Positions 1 through 5,850 of a DNA stretch of 6,277 bases are shown piece after piece. This stretch comes from Dehalococcoidia bacterium (GTDB lineage Bacteria; Chloroflexota; Dehalococcoidia; GIF9; AB-539-J10): positions 1-6,277 of the forward strand of contig JAOUDT010000074.1 of the NCBI GenBank assembly GCA_029859145.1. Reading direction: 5' to 3'. Within the stretch, counting starts at the first letter, position 1. Each line of letters opens with the position of its first letter. Below the pieces are notes generated by a model, which searched no databases, was not told the origin of the DNA, and saw only the letters and a list, made by a program, of their open reading frames with translations. Both the position numbers and the translations under genes were made by a program.

Positions 1-1
1 G

Positions 2-349
2 GCTCTGGAAGGTTTGGCCAAATTGAAGAAGCGAATACGCTCTTCCATCGATGAGTATACTCTAGGCGATGGGCGACGCATCTATTTGTTAGGAGAGGGC
101 AGGCTAATCAATCTGGCTGCTGCCGAGGGACACCCAGCTAGCGTTATGGACATGAGCTTCGCCAACCAAGCTCTATGTCTGGAGTACCTCAACAAGATGA
201 AGGGCAAACTCAAGCCCTCCGTCTATCCTGTCCCCGAGGAAATTGATCAAGAGGTAGGCAGACTAAAGCTCGCCTCCATGAATATCAGCATTGATAGATT
301 GACAAAGAAGCAAAAGAAATACCTCGAAAGCTGGGAAGAAGGAACATAG
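2..349 (+). CDS. ahcY: Adenosylhomocysteinase (S-adenosyl-L-homocysteine hydrolase), C-terminal part, 5' end cut by window
   Basis: Cytosolic enzyme of the activated-methyl cycle: with bound NAD it reversibly splits S-adenosylhomocysteine into adenosine and homocysteine, relieving product inhibition of methyltransferases. The frame is open from base 2 (Ala-Leu-Glu-Gly, then LAKLKKR) to TAG 347-349, so about 115 C-terminal residues of a protein usually over 400 long are present; the TTG at 14 is internal, not a start. Family hallmarks are DEYTLGDGRRIYLLGEGRL, then NLAAAEGHP and MDMSFANQAL, the conserved C-terminal region that closes the NAD and substrate sites. The tail PVPEEID...LTKKQKKYLESWEEGT is the short type known from archaea, Thermotoga and Chloroflexi-like bacteria rather than the KPDHYRY ending of animal and proteobacterial enzymes. 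It ends 12 nt before metK, so the two are probably co-transcribed. Identification is secure; only the missing N-terminal part cannot be judged. Confidence 0.96.
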   Translation, partial: ALEGLAKLKKRIRSSIDEYTLGDGRRIYLLGEGRLINLAAAEGHPASVMDMSFANQALCLEYLNKMKGKLKPSVYPVPEEIDQEVGRLKLASMNISIDRLTKKQKKYLESWEEGT

Positions 350-350
350 A

Positions 351-356
351 AAGGAG
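351..356 (+). promoter_or_regulatory. Ribosome binding site of metK
   Basis: AAGGAG lies just after the ahcY stop codon and 5 nt before the ATG at 362. It is a near-perfect Shine-Dalgarno sequence and fixes the metK start. It fills most of the 12-nt ahcY-metK gap, leaving no room for a separate promoter or riboswitch. Confidence 0.85.
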
Positions 357-361
357 CAAGA

Positions 362-1573
362 ATGCCCAATAGCTTTAATCAATCGGATTCTTATTTGGCC
401 ACTGCGGAATCAGTCACTGAGGGACATCCTGACAAGCTATGCGACCAGATTTCAGACGCTATCCTGGACGCTATACTGAAACACGACCCCTTCGCCCATG
501 TAGCCTGCGAAGTCTCGGTAGCCATGGGCATGGTCATAGTTCTGGGTGAGATTACCTGCGACTGCTATGTGGAAATTCCTGAAATTGTGCGCCAGGTGAT
601 CAAGGAAGTAGGCTACACCAAACCTGAGTATGGCTTCAACTACCGGACTTGTGGGGTCATCACGTCGATCAAAGAACAGTCGAGGGACATCGCTGCAGGG
701 GTCGGCCAATCTTGGGAAGCACGAACGGAAGTGGCAACCGATAAGGTTTTGGATAGGACTGGTGCTGGTGACCAGGGAATGATGGTTGGCTTTGCCTGTA
801 AAGAGACTCCTGAGCTCATGCCTTTGCCTATTGTACTGGCACACAAGCTATGCCAGAGACTGGCTCAGGTAAGAAAGGACAAGACCATACCTTATTTGAG
901 ACCTGATGGTAAGTCTCAGGTAACCATAGAGTATAGTCACGGAATACCCAAGAGAGTGGTTTCTGTTGTCCTGGCTGCCCATCATGACCCCAGGGTGAAA
1001 CGCGATATCATTGAGCACGACCTTATAGAGCAGGTGATCAAAAAGACCATTCTCGGGAAACTGCTGGATAAGAAGACTGAATGCTACGTTAACAGCGCCG
1101 GCAAATTCGTCATTGGCGGTCCTGTGAGCGATACCGGTTTTACCGGGCGCAAAATCATTGCTGATACTTACGGCAGTGCCTGCGGACACGGTGGGGGCTG
1201 CTTTTCGGGCAAAGACCCTACCAAGGTGGACCGCTCCGCTGCCTATATGGCCAGATATGTCGCCAAAAATATCGTAGCCGCTGGACTTGCCGATTATCTC
1301 GAGCTTCAGGTTGCCTATACTATCGGGAAGGCTCACCCCCTGTCATTGTCCATAGAGACCTTCAGCACGGGAAAAGTCCCCGATGAAGTCATAGCGGATC
1401 TGGTAAACAAGCATTTCGACTTTCGTCCTGAGGCCATCATAAGGACCCTCAATCTGCGGCGCCCCATTTACCGGCAAACTGCTACCTACGGTCATTTTGG
1501 CAGGGAAGACCTCGACCTCCCTTGGGAGAGCACAAACAAGGCTAAGATACTAAGAAAAGAAGCGGGCTTGTAA
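362..1573 (+). CDS. metK: S-adenosylmethionine synthetase (methionine adenosyltransferase)
   Basis: Cytosolic enzyme that makes S-adenosylmethionine from methionine and ATP, releasing phosphate and pyrophosphate; normally a tetramer needing Mg2+ and K+. At 403 residues it is full length (E. coli enzyme about 384). Visible motifs are EGHPDKLCDQISDAILD with His22 and Asp24, GEI at 62-64, the SxDI loop (Asp109), the ATP/metal motif GAGDQG at 134-139, GGPVSDTGFTGRK at 252-264, GHGGGCFSGKDPTKVDRS at 275-292, and the C-terminal YGHFGRED with PWE. The stretch between SxDI and GAGDQG is about 23 residues, against about 12 in E. coli; longer loops are known in actinobacterial and similar enzymes. Small departures from the usual consensus are SRDI for SPDI, VSDTGF for xGDxGL, and GSACGHGGG for GGMARHGGG; the lysines and aspartates of the active site are kept, so it should be active. 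It lies directly behind ahcY, giving a SAM-cycle operon. ATG 362 is chosen for its strong RBS. Confidence 0.98.
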   Translation: MPNSFNQSDSYLATAESVTEGHPDKLCDQISDAILDAILKHDPFAHVACEVSVAMGMVIVLGEITCDCYVEIPEIVRQVIKEVGYTKPEYGFNYRTCGVITSIKEQSRDIAAGVGQSWEARTEVATDKVLDRTGAGDQGMMVGFACKETPELMPLPIVLAHKLCQRLAQVRKDKTIPYLRPDGKSQVTIEYSHGIPKRVVSVVLAAHHDPRVKRDIIEHDLIEQVIKKTILGKLLDKKTECYVNSAGKFVIGGPVSDTGFTGRKIIADTYGSACGHGGGCFSGKDPTKVDRSAAYMARYVAKNIVAAGLADYLELQVAYTIGKAHPLSLSIETFSTGKVPDEVIADLVNKHFDFRPEAIIRTLNLRRPIYRQTATYGHFGREDLDLPWESTNKAKILRKEAGL

Positions 1574-1764
1574 AAGTGCCCAACCCGAAACCAAATTAAG
1601 AGTCCTCCTAGCACTATGTCCTGACTCAACAATTCGTTATGTTGCTACCAATTGGGCGAAGTACTGTGAGGCAGTAGGCGATAAATCACGTCATCGGTGT
1701 CCAGCAAAAAACCATTGGATTCTAGTTGCGGCGCTCTTCCTACTAACAGTGTTTATACCTGATA

Positions 1765-1794
1765 TTGATTGAAAAATTGCGGAAGGAGTATTAT
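1765..1794 (+). promoter_or_regulatory. Candidate sigma70-type promoter for the two-component operon
   Basis: TTGATT (1765-1770) and TATTAT (1789-1794) are separated by 18 nt. The -35 box keeps TTGA and the -10 box has one mismatch to TATAAT. Transcription would start near 1801, giving a leader of about 105 nt that contains the inverted repeat at 1813-1844. Prediction by eye only. Confidence 0.4.
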
Positions 1795-1812
1795 TAAGTA
1801 TGACCGCGTAGC

Positions 1813-1844
1813 GCTTCAGGATACCGATCGCCTGCTCCTGAAGC
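1813..1844 (+). promoter_or_regulatory. 9-bp perfect inverted repeat in the leader of the kinase-regulator operon
   Basis: GCTTCAGGA (1813-1821) is repeated inverted as TCCTGAAGC (1836-1844) with 14 nt between. The arm centres are about 23 nt apart, roughly two helical turns. It is not followed by a T-run (AATCATAGCC), so it is a poor intrinsic terminator for metK. It could be an operator for a dimeric regulator, possibly the NarL-type protein encoded downstream, or an RNA hairpin in the leader. The repeat is directly visible; its function is inferred. Confidence 0.45.
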
Positions 1845-1905
1845 AATCATAGCCGTAGCATTAGCGTAAGAGGCGGATCAATTACTGGGGAAAGGTCGCT
1901 ATTAT

Positions 1906-3474
1906 ATGATGGCTTTCAATATACCAGAACCCATTTTCTCAAAAATTAAAACTGTAGCGATGTATTTACTTAAGATCGCCATCCTAGCTGTGGTCTATCA
2001 ATTAGCTGCCCGGCTTGGACTGGAGATGGCTTTTCTGCAAATGAATACTTCACCGGTCTGGCCCCCTACAGGAATCGCCCTGGCCGCCTTACTGATCTTT
2101 GGGTACAAGCTCTGGCCCGGAGTTTTCCTTGGTGTATTGTTTGGCTTTTTGATCGATGGCGGTCAATTGAATATTGCTCTAGGGATAGCATTCGGCAACA
2201 CATTAGAAGCGTTGGCTGTGGTTTATTTTCTGAAACGTTTTGTCGGTTTCCACAAACCTATTGATCGCATCCGTGATGTAGTCGGGCTAGCGGTTTCTGC
2301 CGTATTCAGCACAGCCATTGGGGCCACCATCGGAACTATGGTGTTAATTCTGGCGGGCTCTGTAACATCGTACGAATTCGGCGCAGTCTGGTCAACGTGG
2401 TGGATTGGCGATCTGCTTGGTGCGCTGGTGATTGCACCGTTGCTGTTAGTCTGGATTGCCACTGCCCCTTCGCGGTACAAGAAATCTACATATGTTGAAG
2501 GAGCAGTACTCTTAGTATCGATTATCTTGGTAACCTATTATGTCTTCAGCAGCCTACCTCCTGTCGAAGTCTTCCATCGCGCATTGATCTATACTATTTT
2601 CCCCTTTACGATTTGGGCTGCCTTGCGTTTTGGTCAGCACGGTGCCACAATCGCCATCCTGCTGGTTTCAGGAATTGCCATTTGGGGAACAGTCCAGGGA
2701 GTGGGACCATTCTCCTTTGGGTCGAGAAATGAAAGCCTGATCTTATTACAAACGTTCCTGGCGGTGGTCTCCCTGACATCACTGATTCTGGCAGCCGCTA
2801 CGATCGAGCGTAACAAAGCCAATAGACAGCTCCATGCGCTCTCCCAACGCCTGATGAAAGCTCAAGAAGAAGAAAGGTTGTACTTATCCCGCGAACTCCA
2901 TGACGGATCGGGGCAAGTGCTGGCTGCTCTGATGATGCAACTTGGCCTACTGGAGCGGGATGCCGAAAAGCCAGAAGCTGTCCATACTCGAATTGTCGAA
3001 TTAAAGCACGCCGTTAATACAATACAAGACGATCTGCATCGGTTGGCCGTCAATTTACGGCCTGCTAGCCTGGATCATCTTGGTTTGATCACTGCCTTAC
3101 AGCAGTTCCTAGGTGAGTTTAGTCGACGGTATAGTATTCAAGTTGAGTTCGAGACCGTTGAATTGCATGAAAAACGGCTGCCCATCGAGGTAGAGACTAC
3201 CCTGTTTCGCATTGTGCAGGAGTCTCTAACGAATGTCGTCCTTCATGCGCAGGCTACCAGAGTGGATGTGCTCCTAAGTATGCAAAATGGTCGTGTGATT
3301 GCGGTTGTTGAAGATAATGGTGTTGGGTTCATTCCTATGTCTTACACCATGGAAAACCATCTCGGCTTGTTCGGGATGAGAGAACGAGTCGAGATGCTGG
3401 GTGGAGAGTTCACGATCGAAAGCTCGCTAGGAAAGGGCACAACCGTAAGAATCGAGGTTCCCTGCAGTGATTAA
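1906..3474 (+). CDS. MASE1-domain membrane sensor histidine kinase (NarX/DegS-like HisKA_3 class)
   Basis: Integral membrane sensor that should autophosphorylate on histidine and pass the phosphate to the response regulator encoded next. Residues about 19-299 form roughly eight membrane segments with MASE1 features: TSPVWPPTGIALA (48-60), LWPGVFLGVLFGF (69-81) and WWIGDLLGALVIAPLL (165-180). The natural ligand of MASE1 domains is mostly unknown. A charged helix (about 300-328) leads to the HisKA_3 dimerisation domain with phospho-acceptor His332 in SRELHDGSGQ, then LRPASLDHLGLITAL (385-398). The HATPase domain shows the N box QESLTNVVLHA (Glu439, Asn443), the G1 box VEDNGVGF (468-475) and the G2 region GLFGMRERVEMLGG (487-500). 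No PAS, HAMP or receiver domain is evident. ATG 1906 is preceded by GGGGAAAGG (1887-1895) at about 10 nt; an ATG follows at once at 1909. The gene overlaps the regulator gene by 8 nt. All catalytic motifs are intact. Confidence 0.94.
   Translation: MMAFNIPEPIFSKIKTVAMYLLKIAILAVVYQLAARLGLEMAFLQMNTSPVWPPTGIALAALLIFGYKLWPGVFLGVLFGFLIDGGQLNIALGIAFGNTLEALAVVYFLKRFVGFHKPIDRIRDVVGLAVSAVFSTAIGATIGTMVLILAGSVTSYEFGAVWSTWWIGDLLGALVIAPLLLVWIATAPSRYKKSTYVEGAVLLVSIILVTYYVFSSLPPVEVFHRALIYTIFPFTIWAALRFGQHGATIAILLVSGIAIWGTVQGVGPFSFGSRNESLILLQTFLAVVSLTSLILAAATIERNKANRQLHALSQRLMKAQEEERLYLSRELHDGSGQVLAALMMQLGLLERDAEKPEAVHTRIVELKHAVNTIQDDLHRLAVNLRPASLDHLGLITALQQFLGEFSRRYSIQVEFETVELHEKRLPIEVETTLFRIVQESLTNVVLHAQATRVDVLLSMQNGRVIAVVEDNGVGFIPMSYTMENHLGLFGMRERVEMLGGEFTIESSLGKGTTVRIEVPCSD
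3454..3457 (+). promoter_or_regulatory. Ribosome binding site of the response regulator gene, inside the kinase gene
   Basis: GAGG lies 9 nt before GTG 3467, within the last codons of the kinase gene. It supports the GTG start, which overlaps the kinase stop codon region and implies translational coupling. The alternative would be a later start that truncates the receiver domain, whose first strand (IKVLIADDH) begins right after this GTG. Confidence 0.6.
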
Positions 3475-4105
3475 GGTCCTGATTGCCGATGATCATGCCA
3501 TTGTACGCACTGGGTTGCGTGCTTTGCTTAACTCCGAGCCGTCCATGGAACTGGTTGGTGAAGCAACGGGCGGTTACGAGGCTATCGAATTGGCAGGCAG
3601 ATCCAACGCGGATATTCTTGTTCTTGACATAAGCATGCCTGATCTAGACGGTATTTGCGTTACCAAGAAGATCAAATCTCAATTCCCTGACCTGCGCATC
3701 TTGATCCTGACGGTTCATGAGGATGAAGCCCTGTTGCGAGAAGCCATCAGAGCTGGCGCTGCAGGTTATATTCTTAAACGCGCCGCAGAGACCGAATTGA
3801 TCTCTGCCATCCGTGCAATCATAGGTGGTGACTTGTATGTAGATCCATCTATGGTGCGAGTATTGTTAAGCGATGAAATAAAGCCCACAGCCACTTTGCC
3901 AGAGTCGGTTGAACCGCTCACACATCGTGAAAAAGAGATTCTCAAATTGATCGTGCAGGGATACACAAATCGTCAGATTGGTGAGGAGCTGAACATCAGC
4001 ACGCGTACAGTAGAAGGCCATCGCGCCAATCTCTTAGCAAAGTTGGGACTGCACAGTCGTGTGGAACTGGTGCGCTATGCCCGCGAGCAAGGCTTAATCG
4101 AATGA
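3467..4105 (+). CDS. Response regulator, NarL/FixJ family (receiver plus LuxR-type HTH)
   Basis: Cytoplasmic transcription factor, partner of the kinase just upstream. The receiver domain covers about residues 2-118: acidic pocket Asp8-Asp9 in IADDH, phospho-acceptor Asp54 in LVLDISMP, Thr82 in LTVH and Lys104 in YILKRA, all conserved. After a linker (about 119-148) comes the LuxR-type HTH, LTHREKEILKLIVQGYTNRQ from residue 151, then IGEELNISTRTVEGHRANLL and AKLGLHSRVELV. At 212 residues it has the usual length. The start is GTG, supported by GAGG 9 nt upstream and by the receiver beginning immediately; the 8-nt overlap with the kinase gene suggests equal expression. Which genes it controls cannot be read from sequence. 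The inverted repeat ahead of its own operon and the nearby ABC genes are candidate targets, which is inference only. Confidence 0.95.
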   Translation: MIKVLIADDHAIVRTGLRALLNSEPSMELVGEATGGYEAIELAGRSNADILVLDISMPDLDGICVTKKIKSQFPDLRILILTVHEDEALLREAIRAGAAGYILKRAAETELISAIRAIIGGDLYVDPSMVRVLLSDEIKPTATLPESVEPLTHREKEILKLIVQGYTNRQIGEELNISTRTVEGHRANLLAKLGLHSRVELVRYAREQGLIE

Positions 4106-4128
4106 AAACCAAAGTTCCTGTTTTGTGT

Positions 4129-4155
4129 CCGACCGCGTACAAAATACGGGGTCGG
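4129..4155 (+). terminator. Strong hairpin after the response regulator gene, probable terminator
   Basis: CCGACC (4129-4134) pairs with GGTCGG (4150-4155). After one G-G mismatch, CGTA (4136-4139) pairs with TACG (4145-4148) around the loop CAAAA. The stem is 10 pairs with one mismatch, beginning 23 nt after the regulator stop. The following bases (CTTGCGTATTATC) are only moderately T-rich, so it is an imperfect intrinsic terminator; it could instead protect the mRNA 3' end. It separates the two-component unit from the ABC unit. Confidence 0.55.
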
Positions 4156-4207
4156 CTTGCGTATTATCTACCTTCAATTCGCTTGTAAAGACCCCCACTT
4201 TCTACGC

Positions 4208-4236
4208 TTACGTAAACCTTCTCAATCTTGTACAAT
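4208..4236 (+). promoter_or_regulatory. Candidate promoter of the ABC importer operon
   Basis: TACAAT (4231-4236) has one mismatch to the -10 consensus. Seventeen nt upstream is TTACGT (4208-4213), a poor -35 box but part of the perfect 8-bp palindrome TTACGTAA (4208-4215). A weak -35 covered by a palindrome would fit a regulated promoter. Transcription would start near 4243. Prediction by eye; an 8-bp palindrome is not rare by chance in a gap this size. Confidence 0.35.
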
Positions 4237-4242
4237 AAAACA

Positions 4243-4261
4243 CCGGGTCTTTTCGCCCCGG
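4243..4261 (+). promoter_or_regulatory. Small GC-rich hairpin in the ABC operon leader
   Basis: CCGGG (4243-4247) pairs with CCCGG (4257-4261) around the 9-nt loop TCTTTTCGC. It sits at the predicted 5' end of the transcript, about 30 nt before ATG 4291. It may stabilise the mRNA 5' end or be incidental; five pairs is little evidence. Confidence 0.25.
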
Positions 4262-4290
4262 AAACACTTGATTTTGCTGGAACCAAGCCG

Positions 4291-5850
4291 ATGTCCAAAT
4301 TGAATGGTTCGCAAAGCGTCCAGGGGCCCTTGGTCGCTCTGCGCGGAATCACCAAATCATTCCCCGGTGTGATTGCCAATGATCGCGTGGACCTAGATAT
4401 CTATGGCGGAGAGGTGCATGCGTTATTGGGGGAGAATGGCGCAGGCAAAAGCGTCTTAATGAAAATTCTGTACGGCTTTTACCACGCCGATGCAGGCCAA
4501 ATTCTGCTTAACTCAGTGCCTATCTCCATCGCATCGCCGCACGACGCTCGAAACGTGCGCATTGGCATGGTGTTCCAGGAACTCCAACTGATCCCGGTGT
4601 TCAGCGTAGCAGAAAACATCGCCCTGTTTCTGCCAGAACTGAAGGCGGTGTTGAACCGGAAAGAGATTGACCGGCGCATCGTCGAAATCTCGGAACGCTA
4701 CAATCTGAAAGTTGATCCGCACGCTTTGGTGTCGCAGATTTCCATTGGCGAACAGCAAAAGGTCGAAATTCTGAGACTGTTGCTTTCCGATGCGCGCCTG
4801 CTGATTCTCGATGAGCCAACGCGCGTGCTTGCTCCACACGAGGTGGAGGCTTTGTTCGGCGTGTTGGACAATCTGCGCAAAGATGGCTACGCCATTATCC
4901 TGATTACCCATAAAATGAAAGATGTGTTCGAATGCGCAGACCGTATTTCAGTGATGCGCAAAGGCCGCGTTGTCGGAACTATGCTACGAGCGGAAGCCAG
5001 CGAAGACAAGCTGGTAGCCTTAATGTTCGGTAAAGCGCTGGCAGAGCTAAGGATCAATCCCAGAGATGGTGCGGACAAAGCGTTGGAACCTCTGTTGGAG
5101 TTGCGGGGTGTGGAAACACACGGCGAGGGCATCGGTACCAGCCTGAAAGGGATTAACCTGAAGATCTATCCCGGTGAAATTGTGGGCGTGGCCGGGGTTT
5201 CAGGCAATGGCCAGAAAGAACTGTGTGACGTTGTACTCGGCATGGAATTGTGCACAAAAGGCCAGAAGTTTCTGTATGGCAACGACCTCACCAATCACTC
5301 CATCCAGACCATGCGAAAAAATGGTGTTGCTTTTATCCCTGAGAATCCGTTGAGCATGGCATCAGTGCCCTTCATGACGGTGCTGGAGAATATGGCCCTG
5401 ACCAAAACACGGCGCTACGCACGGCGGGGCGGTTTGTCAATGGACTGGCAGGCCGTAAAGGCAGATGCTGAAGGGACTGAAAAAAGGCTGGGACTCGCTG
5501 TCACTTGGTACGCACTGGCCAAATCACTTTCTGGTGGAAATCTGCAGCGAATGGTCATCCTACGCGAGATGACTCACGCTCCGCAACTAATCATTGCATC
5601 TTATCTTACGCGCGGACTCGACGTGCAAAGCGCCATTGCCGCGCGTCAGGCGCTTGTCCAGGCACGCGAGAGCGGCGCAGGCGTTCTGCTGGTTTCAGAA
5701 GACCTGGACGAGTTATTTACGCTCGGCGACCGCTTGATCGTACTCTATGGTGGGAAAATTGTGGGGGAGTTCAAACCCGAAGAAACGGATATCTACGAAG
5801 TCGGCCATCTGATGACAGGTTCCGGGGTTCAACATGCCGCAAAGAGCTGA
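4291..5850 (+). CDS. Nucleoside/simple-sugar ABC importer, double ATP-binding subunit (YufO/NupO-like)
   Basis: Cytoplasmic ATPase with two fused nucleotide-binding domains that powers a BMP-class importer, a group taking up nucleosides or simple sugars. Numbering is from ATG 4291 (519 residues). NBD1: Walker A GENGAGKS (47-54), Q-loop Gln96 in MVFQELQLIP, signature SIGEQQKVEIL (151-161), Walker B LLILDEP (170-176, Asp174, Glu175) and His207 in LITHKMKD; all catalytic residues are kept. NBD2: GVSGNGQKEL (302-311, the degenerate Walker A normal here), signature LSGGNLQRM (413-421), IIASYLTRGLDV (434-445) and LLVSEDLDEL (466-475). The family usually has IPEDR, LSGGNQQK and AAQPTRGLD, so NBD2 is unusually divergent. 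A TTG 21 codons upstream (4228) keeps the frame open, but it overlaps the candidate -10 box and adds unconserved residues. The RBS of ATG 4291 is weak (GGAA 4279-4282). The substrate is not determinable; the nucleoside call rests on the permease type. Confidence 0.9.
   Translation: MSKLNGSQSVQGPLVALRGITKSFPGVIANDRVDLDIYGGEVHALLGENGAGKSVLMKILYGFYHADAGQILLNSVPISIASPHDARNVRIGMVFQELQLIPVFSVAENIALFLPELKAVLNRKEIDRRIVEISERYNLKVDPHALVSQISIGEQQKVEILRLLLSDARLLILDEPTRVLAPHEVEALFGVLDNLRKDGYAIILITHKMKDVFECADRISVMRKGRVVGTMLRAEASEDKLVALMFGKALAELRINPRDGADKALEPLLELRGVETHGEGIGTSLKGINLKIYPGEIVGVAGVSGNGQKELCDVVLGMELCTKGQKFLYGNDLTNHSIQTMRKNGVAFIPENPLSMASVPFMTVLENMALTKTRRYARRGGLSMDWQAVKADAEGTEKRLGLAVTWYALAKSLSGGNLQRMVILREMTHAPQLIIASYLTRGLDVQSAIAARQALVQARESGAGVLLVSEDLDELFTLGDRLIVLYGGKIVGEFKPEETDIYEVGHLMTGSGVQHAAKS

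Larger units (their letters stand above)
1574..1905. other. 332-nt intergenic region between metK and the histidine kinase gene
   Basis: No convincing gene, tRNA or known riboswitch is seen here. The first part (to about 1770) has only weak 5-bp inverted repeats (GAGTC 1600-1604 with GACTC 1623-1627; CAACA 1627-1631 with TGTTG 1640-1644; TACTG 1662-1666 with CAGTA 1672-1676) and no good intrinsic terminator for metK. A reading frame without a usable start runs through it to TGA 1770-1772 and ends in a hydrophobic stretch. The second part carries a plausible promoter (1765-1794), a GGAAGGAG (1781-1788) followed by a three-codon ORF (ATG ACC GCG TAG, 1800-1811), and an inverted repeat (1813-1844) in the leader of the kinase gene. 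Confidence 0.6.

Noticed and set aside
14..349. TTG at 14 as the start of a small separate gene
   Set aside because: The frame is open upstream to base 2, and the protein is plainly the C-terminal part of S-adenosylhomocysteine hydrolase, so the gene begins outside the window.
1802..1810. GACCGCGTA, also present at 4131-4139 in the hairpin after the response regulator gene
   Set aside because: A shared 9-mer is expected many times by chance in a window of this size, and no symmetry or further copies support it as a binding site.
1574..1905. Possible SAM or SAH riboswitch in the gap after metK
   Set aside because: No recognisable multi-helix aptamer pattern is seen, and the downstream gene is a histidine kinase, not a methionine or SAM-cycle gene.
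4513..4911. 132-codon open frame on the - strand inside the ABC ATPase gene, and similar - strand frames at 452-844, 848-1336 and 2223-2480
   Set aside because: They lie opposite clearly conserved coding sequence, show no recognisable motifs or membrane pattern, and have no supporting gene context; they are antisense shadows.
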